Source of the DNA: JALZKA01 sp963786495
GTDB lineage: Bacteria > Actinomycetota > Thermoleophilia > Solirubrobacterales > 70-9
Assembly: GCA_963786495.1 (NCBI GenBank)
Contig: CAWAZL010000010.1
Location: forward strand, 186,001 to 250,000
Reading direction: 5' to 3'
DNA: 64,000 bases
Positions 45,614-53,918 of this stretch are shown here, piece by piece. Made by a program: the position numbers and the translations under genes. The stretch's first letter is position 1. Each line of letters starts with the position of its first letter. The notes beneath the pieces were generated by a model. That model searched no databases. It had not been told where the DNA came from and saw nothing but the letters and a program-made list of their open reading frames with translations.

Positions 45614-45639
45614 GCCGCAGCCCATTGTTGCGCTGCGGC
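45614..45639 (-). terminator. Hairpin after the ABC-2 permease gene
   Basis: 8-bp stem GCCGCAGC / GCTGCGGC, 10-nt loop, 16 nt beyond the stop of the minus-strand ABC-2 permease. Confidence 0.5.
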
Positions 45640-45654
45640 CGAACTGGCCTTTCA

Positions 45655-46425
45655 TCACTTCGCTGTCGCGCGCTTGTACTTCGCCGTTGCGATAAAGAAG
45701 AAGACGATCGTGATGCCGATCGTCCACAGGAAGGCGACCCAGACATCCGTATTCGCCGGTGCACCTTGCCAGAGATGGCGCATCGCGTCCACCATCGTCG
45801 TGAACGGATTAGCCTCCGCGAACGCTTGAAGCGCCGCGGGCATCGTGTCCACCGGCACGAAGGCGGACGAGATGAAGGTCAGCGGGAAGATCGTCATGAA
45901 GCCGAACGCGTTTGCCGCCTCAGGCGTAGACGAGACCATCCCGATGTAGGCGAACACCCACGAGAAGGCGTAGCCCAGCATCAGCATGAGCAGGAAGCCG
46001 AGCAGGATGTGCGTGACGGGGGCATCGAAGGCAAAACCGACGATGAGACCGACGATCACGAGGATCACCATCGAAAGCAGGTTCGTCGCGATATCCGCAA
46101 TCGTCCGTCCCGCCAGCACGGCCGAGCGAGCCATCGGCAAGGAGCGGAAGCGGTCGATGAGGCCCAGTTGGAGGTCGGCCGACAGGCCGAGCGCCGTCGC
46201 GAAGCCGCCGAATGCGATGTTCTGGACGACGATGCCCGGGATCAGGAAGTCCGCGTAACTGTCGAAGGGCGGCGGCACCTGGATCGCCCCACCGAAGACG
46301 TAGACAAAAAGCAGGACGAACATGATCGGCTGGACCGTGAACGCGGTCAAAAGATCGGGCGCGCGGATGATCCTGATCAGGTTGCGCTTGGCGAGGACGA
46401 GGGTGTCCGAGATCGCGTTGTTCAC
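45655..46425 (-). CDS. ABC-2 type permease (DrrB-like)
   Basis: 256 residues, six spans. FTVQPIMFVLLFVYVFGG, the ABC-2 signature region and FLISSAFVP-type motif (LTFISSAFVPVDTMPAAL) are typical of daunorubicin-resistance-type permeases. GTG start overlaps the ATPase stop by 4 bp, so the two form one exporter. Confidence 0.93.
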   Translation of the reverse strand: MNNAISDTLVLAKRNLIRIIRAPDLLTAFTVQPIMFVLLFVYVFGGAIQVPPPFDSYADFLIPGIVVQNIAFGGFATALGLSADLQLGLIDRFRSLPMARSAVLAGRTIADIATNLLSMVILVIVGLIVGFAFDAPVTHILLGFLLMLMLGYAFSWVFAYIGMVSSTPEAANAFGFMTIFPLTFISSAFVPVDTMPAALQAFAEANPFTTMVDAMRHLWQGAPANTDVWVAFLWTIGITIVFFFIATAKYKRATAK

Positions 46426-47390
46426 TCGGCTTCCTCCTCGTCGTCCGACTCCTCCGCTGCGTGGCCAGTCAGCGAGATGAAGACGTCGTCGAGCGTCGGG
46501 CGGCGCACGGCGAGGTCGTCAACCTCGACTCCAGCGGAGTCAAGCCTTCGAACCGCGTCGGCGATCGAAGTTCGCTCCCTGTCGAGCGGGATGCTCACCA
46601 CGCCGTCAGCATTCGTCGGCTCCTCCTCTGAAACCTCGGCAAGGGCCGCGACCGCGGCATCTGCTTGCGAGGGCTCACGCAGCGTCGCCTCGAGGCGCTC
46701 GCCGCCGATCATGTCCTTGAGCTCGTCCGAGGTTCCCTCGGCGATCACCAGCCCGTGGTCAAGAACGGCGATCCGGTCGGCGAGGCGATCCGCCTCATCC
46801 AGATACTGCGTGGTGAGGAGCACGGTCGTGCCTTCGCCAACCATCGCCTCGATCGTCTCCCACAGGGCGAGCCGGCTGCGGGGATCGAGCCCGGTTGTCG
46901 GTTCGTCCAAGAAGATCACAGGCGGGTCCGCCACCAGCGCCGCCGCGAGGTCGAGGCGCCTGCGCATTCCGCCGGAGTAGGTCTTCACGAGCCGGTCGCC
47001 TGCCTCGTCGAGTTCAAAGCGGTCGAGCAGCGCCCGCGCCCGCTCTCCCGAGTGCTTCTTGCCGAGGTGGTAAAGGCGCCCGACCATCTCCAGGTTCTCG
47101 AAGCCGGTCAGGTTCTCGTCGACCGCTGCGTTCTGGCCAGCGAGGCCAATCTCGGCCCGAAGCGCGGCGGCGTCGTCTTCGACGTCGAGGCCCATCACGG
47201 TCGCCTTGCCCGCGGTGGGAGGAAGGAGCGTGGTCAGGATCCGGACCGCGGTCGTCTTGCCCGCGCCGTTCGGTCCCAGCAGGCCGAGCACGGTCCCGCG
47301 CTCGACGCGCAGGTCGATCCCGCGGAGGGCCTCCACGTCCTTGTACGTCTTTGTGAGGCCCTTTGCCTCGACTGCGAGTTCTTCAGGCAT
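46422..47390 (-). CDS. ABC transporter ATP-binding protein (DrrA-like)
   Basis: 322 residues from the ATG giving MPEELAVEAKGLTKTY. Walker A GPNGAGKTT (about 40-48), signature YSGGMRRRLDLA, Walker B VIFLDEPTTGLD, H-loop TTQYLDEAD. The C-terminal extension (about 225-322) with VRRPTLDDVFISLTGH is characteristic of DrrA. Exports a drug, lipid or secondary metabolite. Confidence 0.94.
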   Translation of the reverse strand: MPEELAVEAKGLTKTYKDVEALRGIDLRVERGTVLGLLGPNGAGKTTAVRILTTLLPPTAGKATVMGLDVEDDAAALRAEIGLAGQNAAVDENLTGFENLEMVGRLYHLGKKHSGERARALLDRFELDEAGDRLVKTYSGGMRRRLDLAAALVADPPVIFLDEPTTGLDPRSRLALWETIEAMVGEGTTVLLTTQYLDEADRLADRIAVLDHGLVIAEGTSDELKDMIGGERLEATLREPSQADAAVAALAEVSEEEPTNADGVVSIPLDRERTSIADAVRRLDSAGVEVDDLAVRRPTLDDVFISLTGHAAEESDDEEEAE

Positions 47391-47562
47391 GAGCGTTTCA
47401 ACGTAGCCACCCCTCCGGCGAAACCGTGAAAATCCCGTGAGGCGCAGCCGAAACAATGGGCGAATGTCCTAGGCCCGAGACCGGCACCTACATACGATCA
47501 GCGGCATCGAACGTCCGATCATCTGCATCAATCTGGCGCGCTCGGCGGATCGCCGCAAGCGC

Positions 47563-50229
47563 ATGGAGCGCCGCTTCGAGGAGCGCGGCCTTCTCAACCG
47601 TGTGACTTTCATTGACGCCGTCGACGGGCTGACGGTGGGCACGGAGGGCGACGACTGGGCGAAATCGGCGCGCGGTTGCTTCGTCAGCCACCTCGGCGTG
47701 ATGCGTCTGCTGGTTTCCGACCCGCGCTTCGCGGAGAGCGGCGCGATCGTGTTCGAGGACGATGCACTCGTCCACCGCGAGTTTGCCGAGCGCTCGGAGG
47801 CGGCGCTCGCGAACCTGCCGCGGGAAGCGACGCAGTGCCTTTTCGGCTTCATGCTCGCCCCGCCCGATCCCGACCTCGTCTGGGCCGGGCGCGACCCAGG
47901 CCGACACGACCTGGTCGCGATCGAGGCCGACTACATGTGGGGCAGCCACTGCTATTGGATGGCGCCCGCGCGTGCCGAGCGCGCGCTGGAGGAGTACGGC
48001 GACATCCCCTTTGAGGAGCTGCCGCTGGGCACCGAGCGCTTCACCGTTCCTCGCAACGGCTTTGCAAGCTGGCCGGCACTTGCCCTGCAGGAGGCCGCCG
48101 ACTCGACCATCCGGCCCGACGAGGCGATGGAGGAATGCCATCGCCGTGGCCAGACTCGATGGCCTCTCGCCGATTACCTCGCCTACGCTGACGACGAGGC
48201 CGCCGTGGGCTTCCAAGGCACGCCCAAGCCGACGATCGGCCTTTGCATGATCGTCCGGGACGAGACCGAGGTGATCGAGCGCTGCCTCGACTCGGTGGCC
48301 GGCCTGATCGACACATGGACGATCTGCGACACCGGCTCGAAAGATGGAACGCCCGAGCTGATCGAAAAACGCCTGGCCGGCATCCCGGGGACGCTCCGGC
48401 ACACGGAGTGGCGCGACTTCGGCCGCAACCGCTCGGAGCTCATGGCGCTCGCCCGCGGCAGTGCCGACTACCTCCTGCTTGTCGATGCCGACATGACAAT
48501 CGACTGGCGTGGCCCCCTGCCAGAGCTCTCAGCCGACGCCTACGAGCTGCGCCACGAGGGCGAGCTCGGCTACTGGATCCCGCGCCTCGTTCGCGGCGAC
48601 CTCGAGTGGCGCTACGCCGGCGCCACCCACGAGTACCTCGCGCTGGACGGCGACCACTCGCGCGAGCAGCTCCGCGCGCTAGTCATCGAACATCACGCGG
48701 ACGGCGGCACCCGCGACGAGAAGTTCGAGCGCGACCGCGCCTTGCTCGAGGCGGCGCTCGAGGCGAACCCAGACGATGAGCGTGCGACCTTCTACCTCGC
48801 CCAGACGCTGCGAGACATTGGGGACACGGCTGGTGCAATCGAGCGCTACCGCCAGCGCGTTGAGCTGGGTGGCTGGGACGAGGAGGTCTTTTACGCCGCC
48901 TTCCAGGTCGCGATGCTGACCGCCGAGGACGATCCCCGCGCATCGATCCCCCTATTCCTCGAAGCCTTCGAGCGGCGACCAACCCGCGCGGAGCCCCTTC
49001 ACGAAGCCGCGTACGTATGCCGCACGCTCGGTTGGCGAGAGGCTGCGTACACGTTCGCCCGGCGAGCCGCAGAGATCCCCGTCCCCGACGACATCCTGTT
49101 CGTGGGTCGCGGCACGTATGAGTGGGGCGCGCTGTTCGAGTTCGGGCTCGCAGCGCACGACATCGAGCGCCACGACGAGGCAAACGAGGCCTACGGAGAG
49201 CTACTCCAGCGCGACTTGCCCGAGAACATCGCCGCGTCGATAAGGGAGAACCTGCGGCGGATGGCCAACCGGGCTGGGCACGGAGACCTGGCGGACCGCA
49301 AATCCGAGGCTGCGCTCGCCGACCTCGTGCCGTCGTTGCGCATCGCGGAGATAAAGCTCGAAGTCGACCCGCCGTGGCCGCAGTTCAACCCGTCGATAGC
49401 CGCCGACGGCAACGGCTTCCGCGCGATTGTGCGGACCTCGAATTACCACCTCGAAAGCGGCGTCTACTCGACCGTCGACGGCTCAGACGCGGTTCGCACG
49501 ATCAACTACCTTGCGAAGTTCGACGCACAGCTTCGGCTTCTAAGTGTGGAGCCCCTTCGCGACTTCGAGGGGGAGATGGACTGGCACGACTTTTCGGTCC
49601 AGGGCTGGGAGGACTGCCGTCTGTTCGAGCTCGACGGCAAGTGGTACGCGAGCGCGACATCGCGCGAAGTCGCTCCCGAAGGCGTTTGCAGAACCGTGCT
49701 GCTCGAGCTCGAGGGCGCGCGCATCGCGGCGGCTCGCGTCCTTCCCGGGCCAAACGAACACCGTCACGAAAAGAACTGGATGCCGTACGTCGCGGATGGG
49801 CAGCTCCTCTTCGTTTACACGAGCTCGCCGACTGTGATTACGCGTGTCGACCCAGACTCAGGGGGGCCGGAGCCCTTTGCAAATCACGACGCCCCGGACG
49901 AGGCGAGTGAGTTCCGAGGCGGCTCCCAGGGCGTTGCGGTTGAGGGAGGCGTGCTCTTCTGCGTCCACGAGGCATTCGACTTTGGCGGCCCGCGCCGCTA
50001 CCTGCACCGCTGGGTGACGTTCGATCCGGAGTGGCGCCTGAGCGCTGTGTCTCCGCGCTTTCACTTTTCCGATCACGACATCGAGATCTGTGCAGGGCTC
50101 GCGAGGCGCGGATCGGAGCTTGTCGCGTCCTTCGGGATCAACGATCGCAGCGCAGCTCTGGCCGTAATGGACGAAAGTGAGGTATTGGCGAGCCTCGATG
50201 ACCCTGAGTCCATGCGTGCGGCGCCCTGA
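47563..50229 (+). CDS. Multidomain GT25-GT2-TPR-GH130-like protein
   Basis: 888 residues. Residues 1-215: family 25 glycosyltransferase-like (FIDAVDG, GCFVSHLGVMRLL, VFEDDALV, GSHCYWMAP). Residues 222-400: GT2 glycosyltransferase (LCMIVRDETEVIERCLDS, DTGSKDGT at 256-263, DADM near 308). Residues 400-560: TPR-like helices (LAQTLRDIGDTAGAIERY). Residues 590-888: five-bladed propeller like GH130 phosphorylases (GWEDCRLFE, EKNWMPY). The typical GT25 N-terminus PIICINLARSADRRKR is readable in frame upstream of the ATG with no start codon before a stop at 47470. Confidence 0.88.
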   Translation: MERRFEERGLLNRVTFIDAVDGLTVGTEGDDWAKSARGCFVSHLGVMRLLVSDPRFAESGAIVFEDDALVHREFAERSEAALANLPREATQCLFGFMLAPPDPDLVWAGRDPGRHDLVAIEADYMWGSHCYWMAPARAERALEEYGDIPFEELPLGTERFTVPRNGFASWPALALQEAADSTIRPDEAMEECHRRGQTRWPLADYLAYADDEAAVGFQGTPKPTIGLCMIVRDETEVIERCLDSVAGLIDTWTICDTGSKDGTPELIEKRLAGIPGTLRHTEWRDFGRNRSELMALARGSADYLLLVDADMTIDWRGPLPELSADAYELRHEGELGYWIPRLVRGDLEWRYAGATHEYLALDGDHSREQLRALVIEHHADGGTRDEKFERDRALLEAALEANPDDERATFYLAQTLRDIGDTAGAIERYRQRVELGGWDEEVFYAAFQVAMLTAEDDPRASIPLFLEAFERRPTRAEPLHEAAYVCRTLGWREAAYTFARRAAEIPVPDDILFVGRGTYEWGALFEFGLAAHDIERHDEANEAYGELLQRDLPENIAASIRENLRRMANRAGHGDLADRKSEAALADLVPSLRIAEIKLEVDPPWPQFNPSIAADGNGFRAIVRTSNYHLESGVYSTVDGSDAVRTINYLAKFDAQLRLLSVEPLRDFEGEMDWHDFSVQGWEDCRLFELDGKWYASATSREVAPEGVCRTVLLELEGARIAAARVLPGPNEHRHEKNWMPYVADGQLLFVYTSSPTVITRVDPDSGGPEPFANHDAPDEASEFRGGSQGVAVEGGVLFCVHEAFDFGGPRRYLHRWVTFDPEWRLSAVSPRFHFSDHDIEICAGLARRGSELVASFGINDRSAALAVMDESEVLASLDDPESMRAAP

Positions 50230-50247
50230 TTAGCTACTCTCCACGCC

Positions 50248-50751
50248 ATGGGAAATGAGCAGGGATTCAACCGTCGTAAGTTCATCGCGTCCGGCGTCGC
50301 CCTCGGCGGCTCGGTTCTTTGGGCGCCCAGCTTCGCTTCCGCGAGGGGCGCCGGCATCGCCGGGCGGATCCAGGCGCTGCGCGATGAGATCGCGTCGAAC
50401 AACGTCCGGGATGAGCGCCTGCTCAAGTCGATGCTCTCCAAGCTCGACCGCGCGAAGCAGGCGGTGCAGGACGGCGACGAAGAGCTCGCTTGTTCGCTTC
50501 TGAAGAAGTTCGTCCAGGTCACCAACCAGAACTCGCCGACGGACGACAACGGGATGACCGTCCGCGAGGAGCGCGGCTGGAAGCAGGAGGCGCGCGACAT
50601 CCGCAACGACCTCGGCTGCGACGCCGGTCCGACCGGCCCCACCGGCCCCACCGGCCCGACCGGGCCTACGGGACCGACAGGTCCGACCGGTCCCACTGGA
50701 CCCACGGGTCCGACCGGCGCGACGGGCGCCACCGGACCCATCCGCCGCTGA
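50248..50751 (+). CDS. Tat-exported collagen-like protein
   Basis: 167 residues. Tat signal NRRKFIASGVALGGS (residues 8-22), cleavage near SASAR-like FASARG. A helical middle domain (about 35-125) contains two Cys. The tail has ten Gly-Pro-Thr triplets followed by two Gly-Ala-Thr and Gly-Pro-Ile. Bacterial collagen-like tails form triple helices and surface stalks. Starts 18 nt after the glycosyltransferase stop. Confidence 0.85.
   Translation: MGNEQGFNRRKFIASGVALGGSVLWAPSFASARGAGIAGRIQALRDEIASNNVRDERLLKSMLSKLDRAKQAVQDGDEELACSLLKKFVQVTNQNSPTDDNGMTVREERGWKQEARDIRNDLGCDAGPTGPTGPTGPTGPTGPTGPTGPTGPTGPTGATGATGPIRR
50626..50742 (+). repeat. 9-bp tandem repeat encoding Gly-Xaa-Thr triplets
   Basis: Thirteen units of GGN-CCN/GCN-ACN. 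Third codon positions vary from unit to unit, so the array is not a fresh slippage product. Confidence 0.9.
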
Positions 50752-50781
50752 TCGACACCGCCGCCCCGCGGCACTTGGCGC

Positions 50782-52929
50782 CTAGCTGACGGTCCAGACG
50801 TGGCGCGCTGCCGCGCTCGTGTTGCCGGCCTCGTCGACGGCGCGCACGCGGAAAACGTGACGTCCCTGTGAGACGCCGGTGAAGTCCTTGCCCGCAGCGG
50901 GACAGGAGGTGTAGTTTCCGCCGTCGAGCTTGCAGACAAACTCGACGCCGCCCTCGTCGGCCTCGTATTTGAACTTTGCCTTGGTCTTACTGGTCTTGGC
51001 CTTGGGGCCGCTTGTGATGAGAACGTCGGGCGAGACCGTGTCGACCGTAAACGTCGTTGAAGCCGGAGAGGCGTCAACGTTTCCGGGGGCGTCAGTCGCC
51101 CGGACCGCAAAGGTGTGCTCCCCCTCGCCAAGGGTCAGCGAGCGCGGCGAGGCACAAGCTGCGAAACCGCTGCCGTCGAGGCTGCACTCGAAGGTTGAAC
51201 CGGGATCTGACGAGCTGAACTCGAGTTCTACCCGGGAAGTGCGGATCGAGCCGTTTGGCGGGTCTGTGATCGTCGTCTCCGGCGGGAGTGAGTCGACCGA
51301 GATCAGCCTGAAGGCTGTGAATCCTCCGACGTACAGGTCCTGGTCGTTGTCGGTGTCCAGGGCGGAAAGCTTCTCGAACGTTGTGATAAAGACGTTCGTC
51401 CCAGGGGTTGTGCCGGCGAAGCTCGCCGAGAACGGCCCATTCCCGCCGAAAGTGCCTGCCGTCCCTGCCGAGGCACGGAATATCGACGAGCCGGCGCCGA
51501 AGACGTCCTGCGCGGTGTCGGCGTCGTCCGTGGTCATCTGCTCCTGAGACTCCAAAATGACGCGCGAGCCGTCCGGGATCGCCGCGCGGAACCTGACGTC
51601 GAACGCGCCCTGGTCGTTCGCGCCGGCGGACATTCGGGTGAGCGCGCCGCTCGCCGTATCGGTGCGATAGACGTCCTTGGCCGAATCCCCGTCCCCGATG
51701 AGCAACGCCTCGTCGGTGCTGAAGAACGCGAAGCTGCCTGTGGTCGAGATGTCGTTGAAGTCGGCGGCGAAGTCTCCGGTCAACCCGTTGCCGTTGATCG
51801 TGCCGGCGCTGATCAGCGTGGTGGTCGCCCCACTACGCATGTACACGTCTTGCACGGTGTCCGTTTCGCCGGCGACCATCGCCGCATTCGTGGTGAAGAA
51901 GACCTTTGTGGCATCGCTTGACGCTTTTTGGAAGTTCACGTCGAGCGCCGCCTGAGCCCCTGGCCCGGCGCCAGTCGAGAGCAGTGTGATCACGCCGCCG
52001 AGAGCCTGAAACAAGTCGCGCTTGCCTGTGTCGCTGTCGGTGCCAGCGCCGGGGATCGCCTCAGTCGACGAGAAGATGACCCGCGTCCCGTCCGCCGAGT
52101 TATCGTGGAAGCCAGCCGGGGCCGTCGTCCCGGGGGTCACAAGCGTCGTGACGCTGGACGACAGGTTTCGCTCGTAGATGTCGGTGCTGCCATCGGCACT
52201 GACGAACGGCTCATTGGTCTGCAGGAAGACCCGCAGGCCGCTGTCGGACACACCGACGAAATCCACCTGTTGAGTGCCGGTGTCACCCGGGCCCTGCGAG
52301 ACGTGCACGAGCGGGGCCGGCGCGTCGGCGTCGAAGACGTAGACGTCTTCTTGGAGGTCCGTGTCCGTGTTCAGCAGGCGGGCCTCCGTTTGAAAGAACA
52401 CCTGCCCGGTCGAATCGATCAGGTGCACGAACTGCCGGGAATCCCCTCCGCCTGCGCCAGGACCGGGGTCCGTCGGCCCGGTCGAGACCAGGGTCGTCGT
52501 GTCGGTCGCGGTGTTGCGCTCGTAGATGTCCATGGCCGAGTCGTTGTCCGCGGCGACGAGGCTCTCCTCGGTCGTGAAGTAGACGCGGAGTCCATCGGCG
52601 CTCGTTGCGGCCCAGAAATTGAAGAAGTCGTTCGAGTTGCCGCCCGTAGGTCCGATCGTGATCAGTTCGGTGGTCCCACCGTCGACCGTGTTGTCGCGAT
52701 CACGCAGGTATAGGTCCGACTCCACGTCCGTGTCAGCCGGAGCCATGCGCTCGTTGGTCTGAAAGACGACGAAGTCAGATGTTCCGTCAGTGGAGGATTG
52801 GAAGCTGACGAACCCGTTCGCGGCAGGGGGACCGATCAAAAGCGTGCCAAAGCAAGTGGCGACGATGAAAAACCTGCGGGGGGAACGAATGAGACCACCA
52901 GATCCAGTCGCCCCGCACTTTCCCCGCAT
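50782..52929 (-). CDS. Large secreted propeller protein with two C-terminal Ig-like domains
   Basis: 715 residues. Signal anchor/peptide at about 17-38 (FFIVATCFGTLLIGPPAANG). Residues 40-530 contain about ten TolB-like repeats with the recurring form (V/I)FxTxExLxxxDTDxxxDxY. Residues 545-630 and 632-715 are Ig-like domains sharing TFECSLDG/FVCKLDG and HTFAVRA/HVFRVRA. Such architectures are abundant in soil actinobacteria. Adhesion or envelope role is inferred. Confidence 0.82.
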   Translation of the reverse strand: MRGKCGATGSGGLIRSPRRFFIVATCFGTLLIGPPAANGFVSFQSSTDGTSDFVVFQTNERMAPADTDVESDLYLRDRDNTVDGGTTELITIGPTGGNSNDFFNFWAATSADGLRVYFTTEESLVAADNDSAMDIYERNTATDTTTLVSTGPTDPGPGAGGGDSRQFVHLIDSTGQVFFQTEARLLNTDTDLQEDVYVFDADAPAPLVHVSQGPGDTGTQQVDFVGVSDSGLRVFLQTNEPFVSADGSTDIYERNLSSSVTTLVTPGTTAPAGFHDNSADGTRVIFSSTEAIPGAGTDSDTGKRDLFQALGGVITLLSTGAGPGAQAALDVNFQKASSDATKVFFTTNAAMVAGETDTVQDVYMRSGATTTLISAGTINGNGLTGDFAADFNDISTTGSFAFFSTDEALLIGDGDSAKDVYRTDTASGALTRMSAGANDQGAFDVRFRAAIPDGSRVILESQEQMTTDDADTAQDVFGAGSSIFRASAGTAGTFGGNGPFSASFAGTTPGTNVFITTFEKLSALDTDNDQDLYVGGFTAFRLISVDSLPPETTITDPPNGSIRTSRVELEFSSSDPGSTFECSLDGSGFAACASPRSLTLGEGEHTFAVRATDAPGNVDASPASTTFTVDTVSPDVLITSGPKAKTSKTKAKFKYEADEGGVEFVCKLDGGNYTSCPAAGKDFTGVSQGRHVFRVRAVDEAGNTSAAARHVWTVS

Positions 52930-52984
52930 GCGACGAGCCTACACCCAGCGAGACCCCAGCCCAAACGCTGGTAGCTTCGAGGCG

Positions 52985-53767
52985 ATGCCGGGGGCGAGCC
53001 AAGCGAGCAGCCCAGACGCTCGAAGCGAGCATCTGACTTTCGTCGGCCATTCAACCGTTCTTCTCGAGATCGGCGGCGCGCGGGTCCTCACGGATCCCAT
53101 CCTGAGAGACAGGGTTCTGCACATCCGCCGGCACGTGGGAGCCGTTGCGCCTGATGTCGTCGAGCGGATCGACGCGGTGCTCATCTCGCACCTTCACCCG
53201 GACCACCTCGACCCGCCATCGATCCGCAAGCTCGGCAGAGAAACGCGGATCATCGCGCCGGCGGGCTCAGCCAAGCTTTTGCGGCGCTATGGCTTCAAGC
53301 GCGTGGACGAGGTCGCCGTGGGTGACTGGGCCGAGATCGGAGACTTACGGATCAACGCGGTTGCCGTCGAGCACGACGGAAGGCGGTACCCGATCGGGGT
53401 CCGCGTTCCGGCGCTGGGCTACGAGGTCCAAGGAAAGTCGACCGTCTTCTTCGCGGGCGATACGGCGCCCTTCGACATGTCCGGCCTGGCCGACATCGAC
53501 GTGGCGTTGCTTCCGATCGCCGGCTGGGGCCCGACCCTGCGCGAAGCGCATCACCTTGACGCCAGGCTCGCGGCCGAGGCCGCTGCCGCGATCGGCCCGC
53601 GGGTTGCCGTGCCGATTCACTGGGGCACCATGCTCCGGATGGGGCTCGGTGACCGCGCTCATGAGATCCTCGTCCGCCCGGCCGAGAAGTTCACCGCCCG
53701 CATGGCGGAGCTCGCCCCGGATGTCGAGGCGCGTGTGCTTCAGCCCGGCGAGTCGATGCCGCTTTAG
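52985..53767 (+). CDS. MBL-fold metallo-hydrolase (UlaG-like)
   Basis: About 260 residues from the ATG at 52985; longer readings run into the divergent gene. THe N-terminal motif FVGHSTVLLEIGG, the metal motif ISHLHPDHLD (HxHxDH), FFAGDTAPF, and VPIHWGTM supply the zinc ligands of the UlaG/RomA group. These cleave phosphoester, lactone or amide bonds. Substrate unknown. Confidence 0.9.
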   Translation: MPGASQASSPDARSEHLTFVGHSTVLLEIGGARVLTDPILRDRVLHIRRHVGAVAPDVVERIDAVLISHLHPDHLDPPSIRKLGRETRIIAPAGSAKLLRRYGFKRVDEVAVGDWAEIGDLRINAVAVEHDGRRYPIGVRVPALGYEVQGKSTVFFAGDTAPFDMSGLADIDVALLPIAGWGPTLREAHHLDARLAAEAAAAIGPRVAVPIHWGTMLRMGLGDRAHEILVRPAEKFTARMAELAPDVEARVLQPGESMPL

Positions 53768-53837
53768 CTGACCGGGTTCGCACGGCGGCAAACGAGTAAT
53801 CGCTTCGCGTTTCTTGCCTGCAACCGGAGGAGGATCC

Positions 53838-53897
53838 ATGGCCAAGGACCACGACTCGTCCGAAGTCCTAGGTCCCGCGCGCTTGACAGACCGCTGA
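53838..53897 (+). CDS. 19-residue ORF with a strong ribosome site
   Basis: ATG at 53838 preceded by GGAGGAGG (53826-53833). Encodes MAKDHDSSEVLGPARLTDR and stops at 53897. The promoter of the next gene lies at its 3' end. May be a leader peptide or a truncated remnant of a small actinobacterial protein starting MAKDH. Confidence 0.35.
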   Translation: MAKDHDSSEVLGPARLTDR

Positions 53898-53911
53898 GGC
53901 CAGCGGATACT
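53883..53911 (+). promoter_or_regulatory. Consensus promoter of the phosphatase-like gene (leaderless)
   Basis: -35 TTGACA (53883-53888), 17-nt spacer, -10 GATACT (53906-53911), 7 nt before the ATG at 53919. Near-perfect sigma-70-type promoter, start site at or next to the initiation codon. Confidence 0.75.
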
Positions 53912-53918
53912 GGATCCG

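Noticed and set aside
50626..50742. Short regular repeats resembling a CRISPR array
   Set aside because: Units are 9 bp, in frame, without spacers, and code for collagen triplets. No cas genes are present.
50073..51131. Minus-strand frame with PVGPVG repeats, apparent second collagen
   Set aside because: It is the complement of the GPT array; the plus-strand gene has a Tat signal and proper start.
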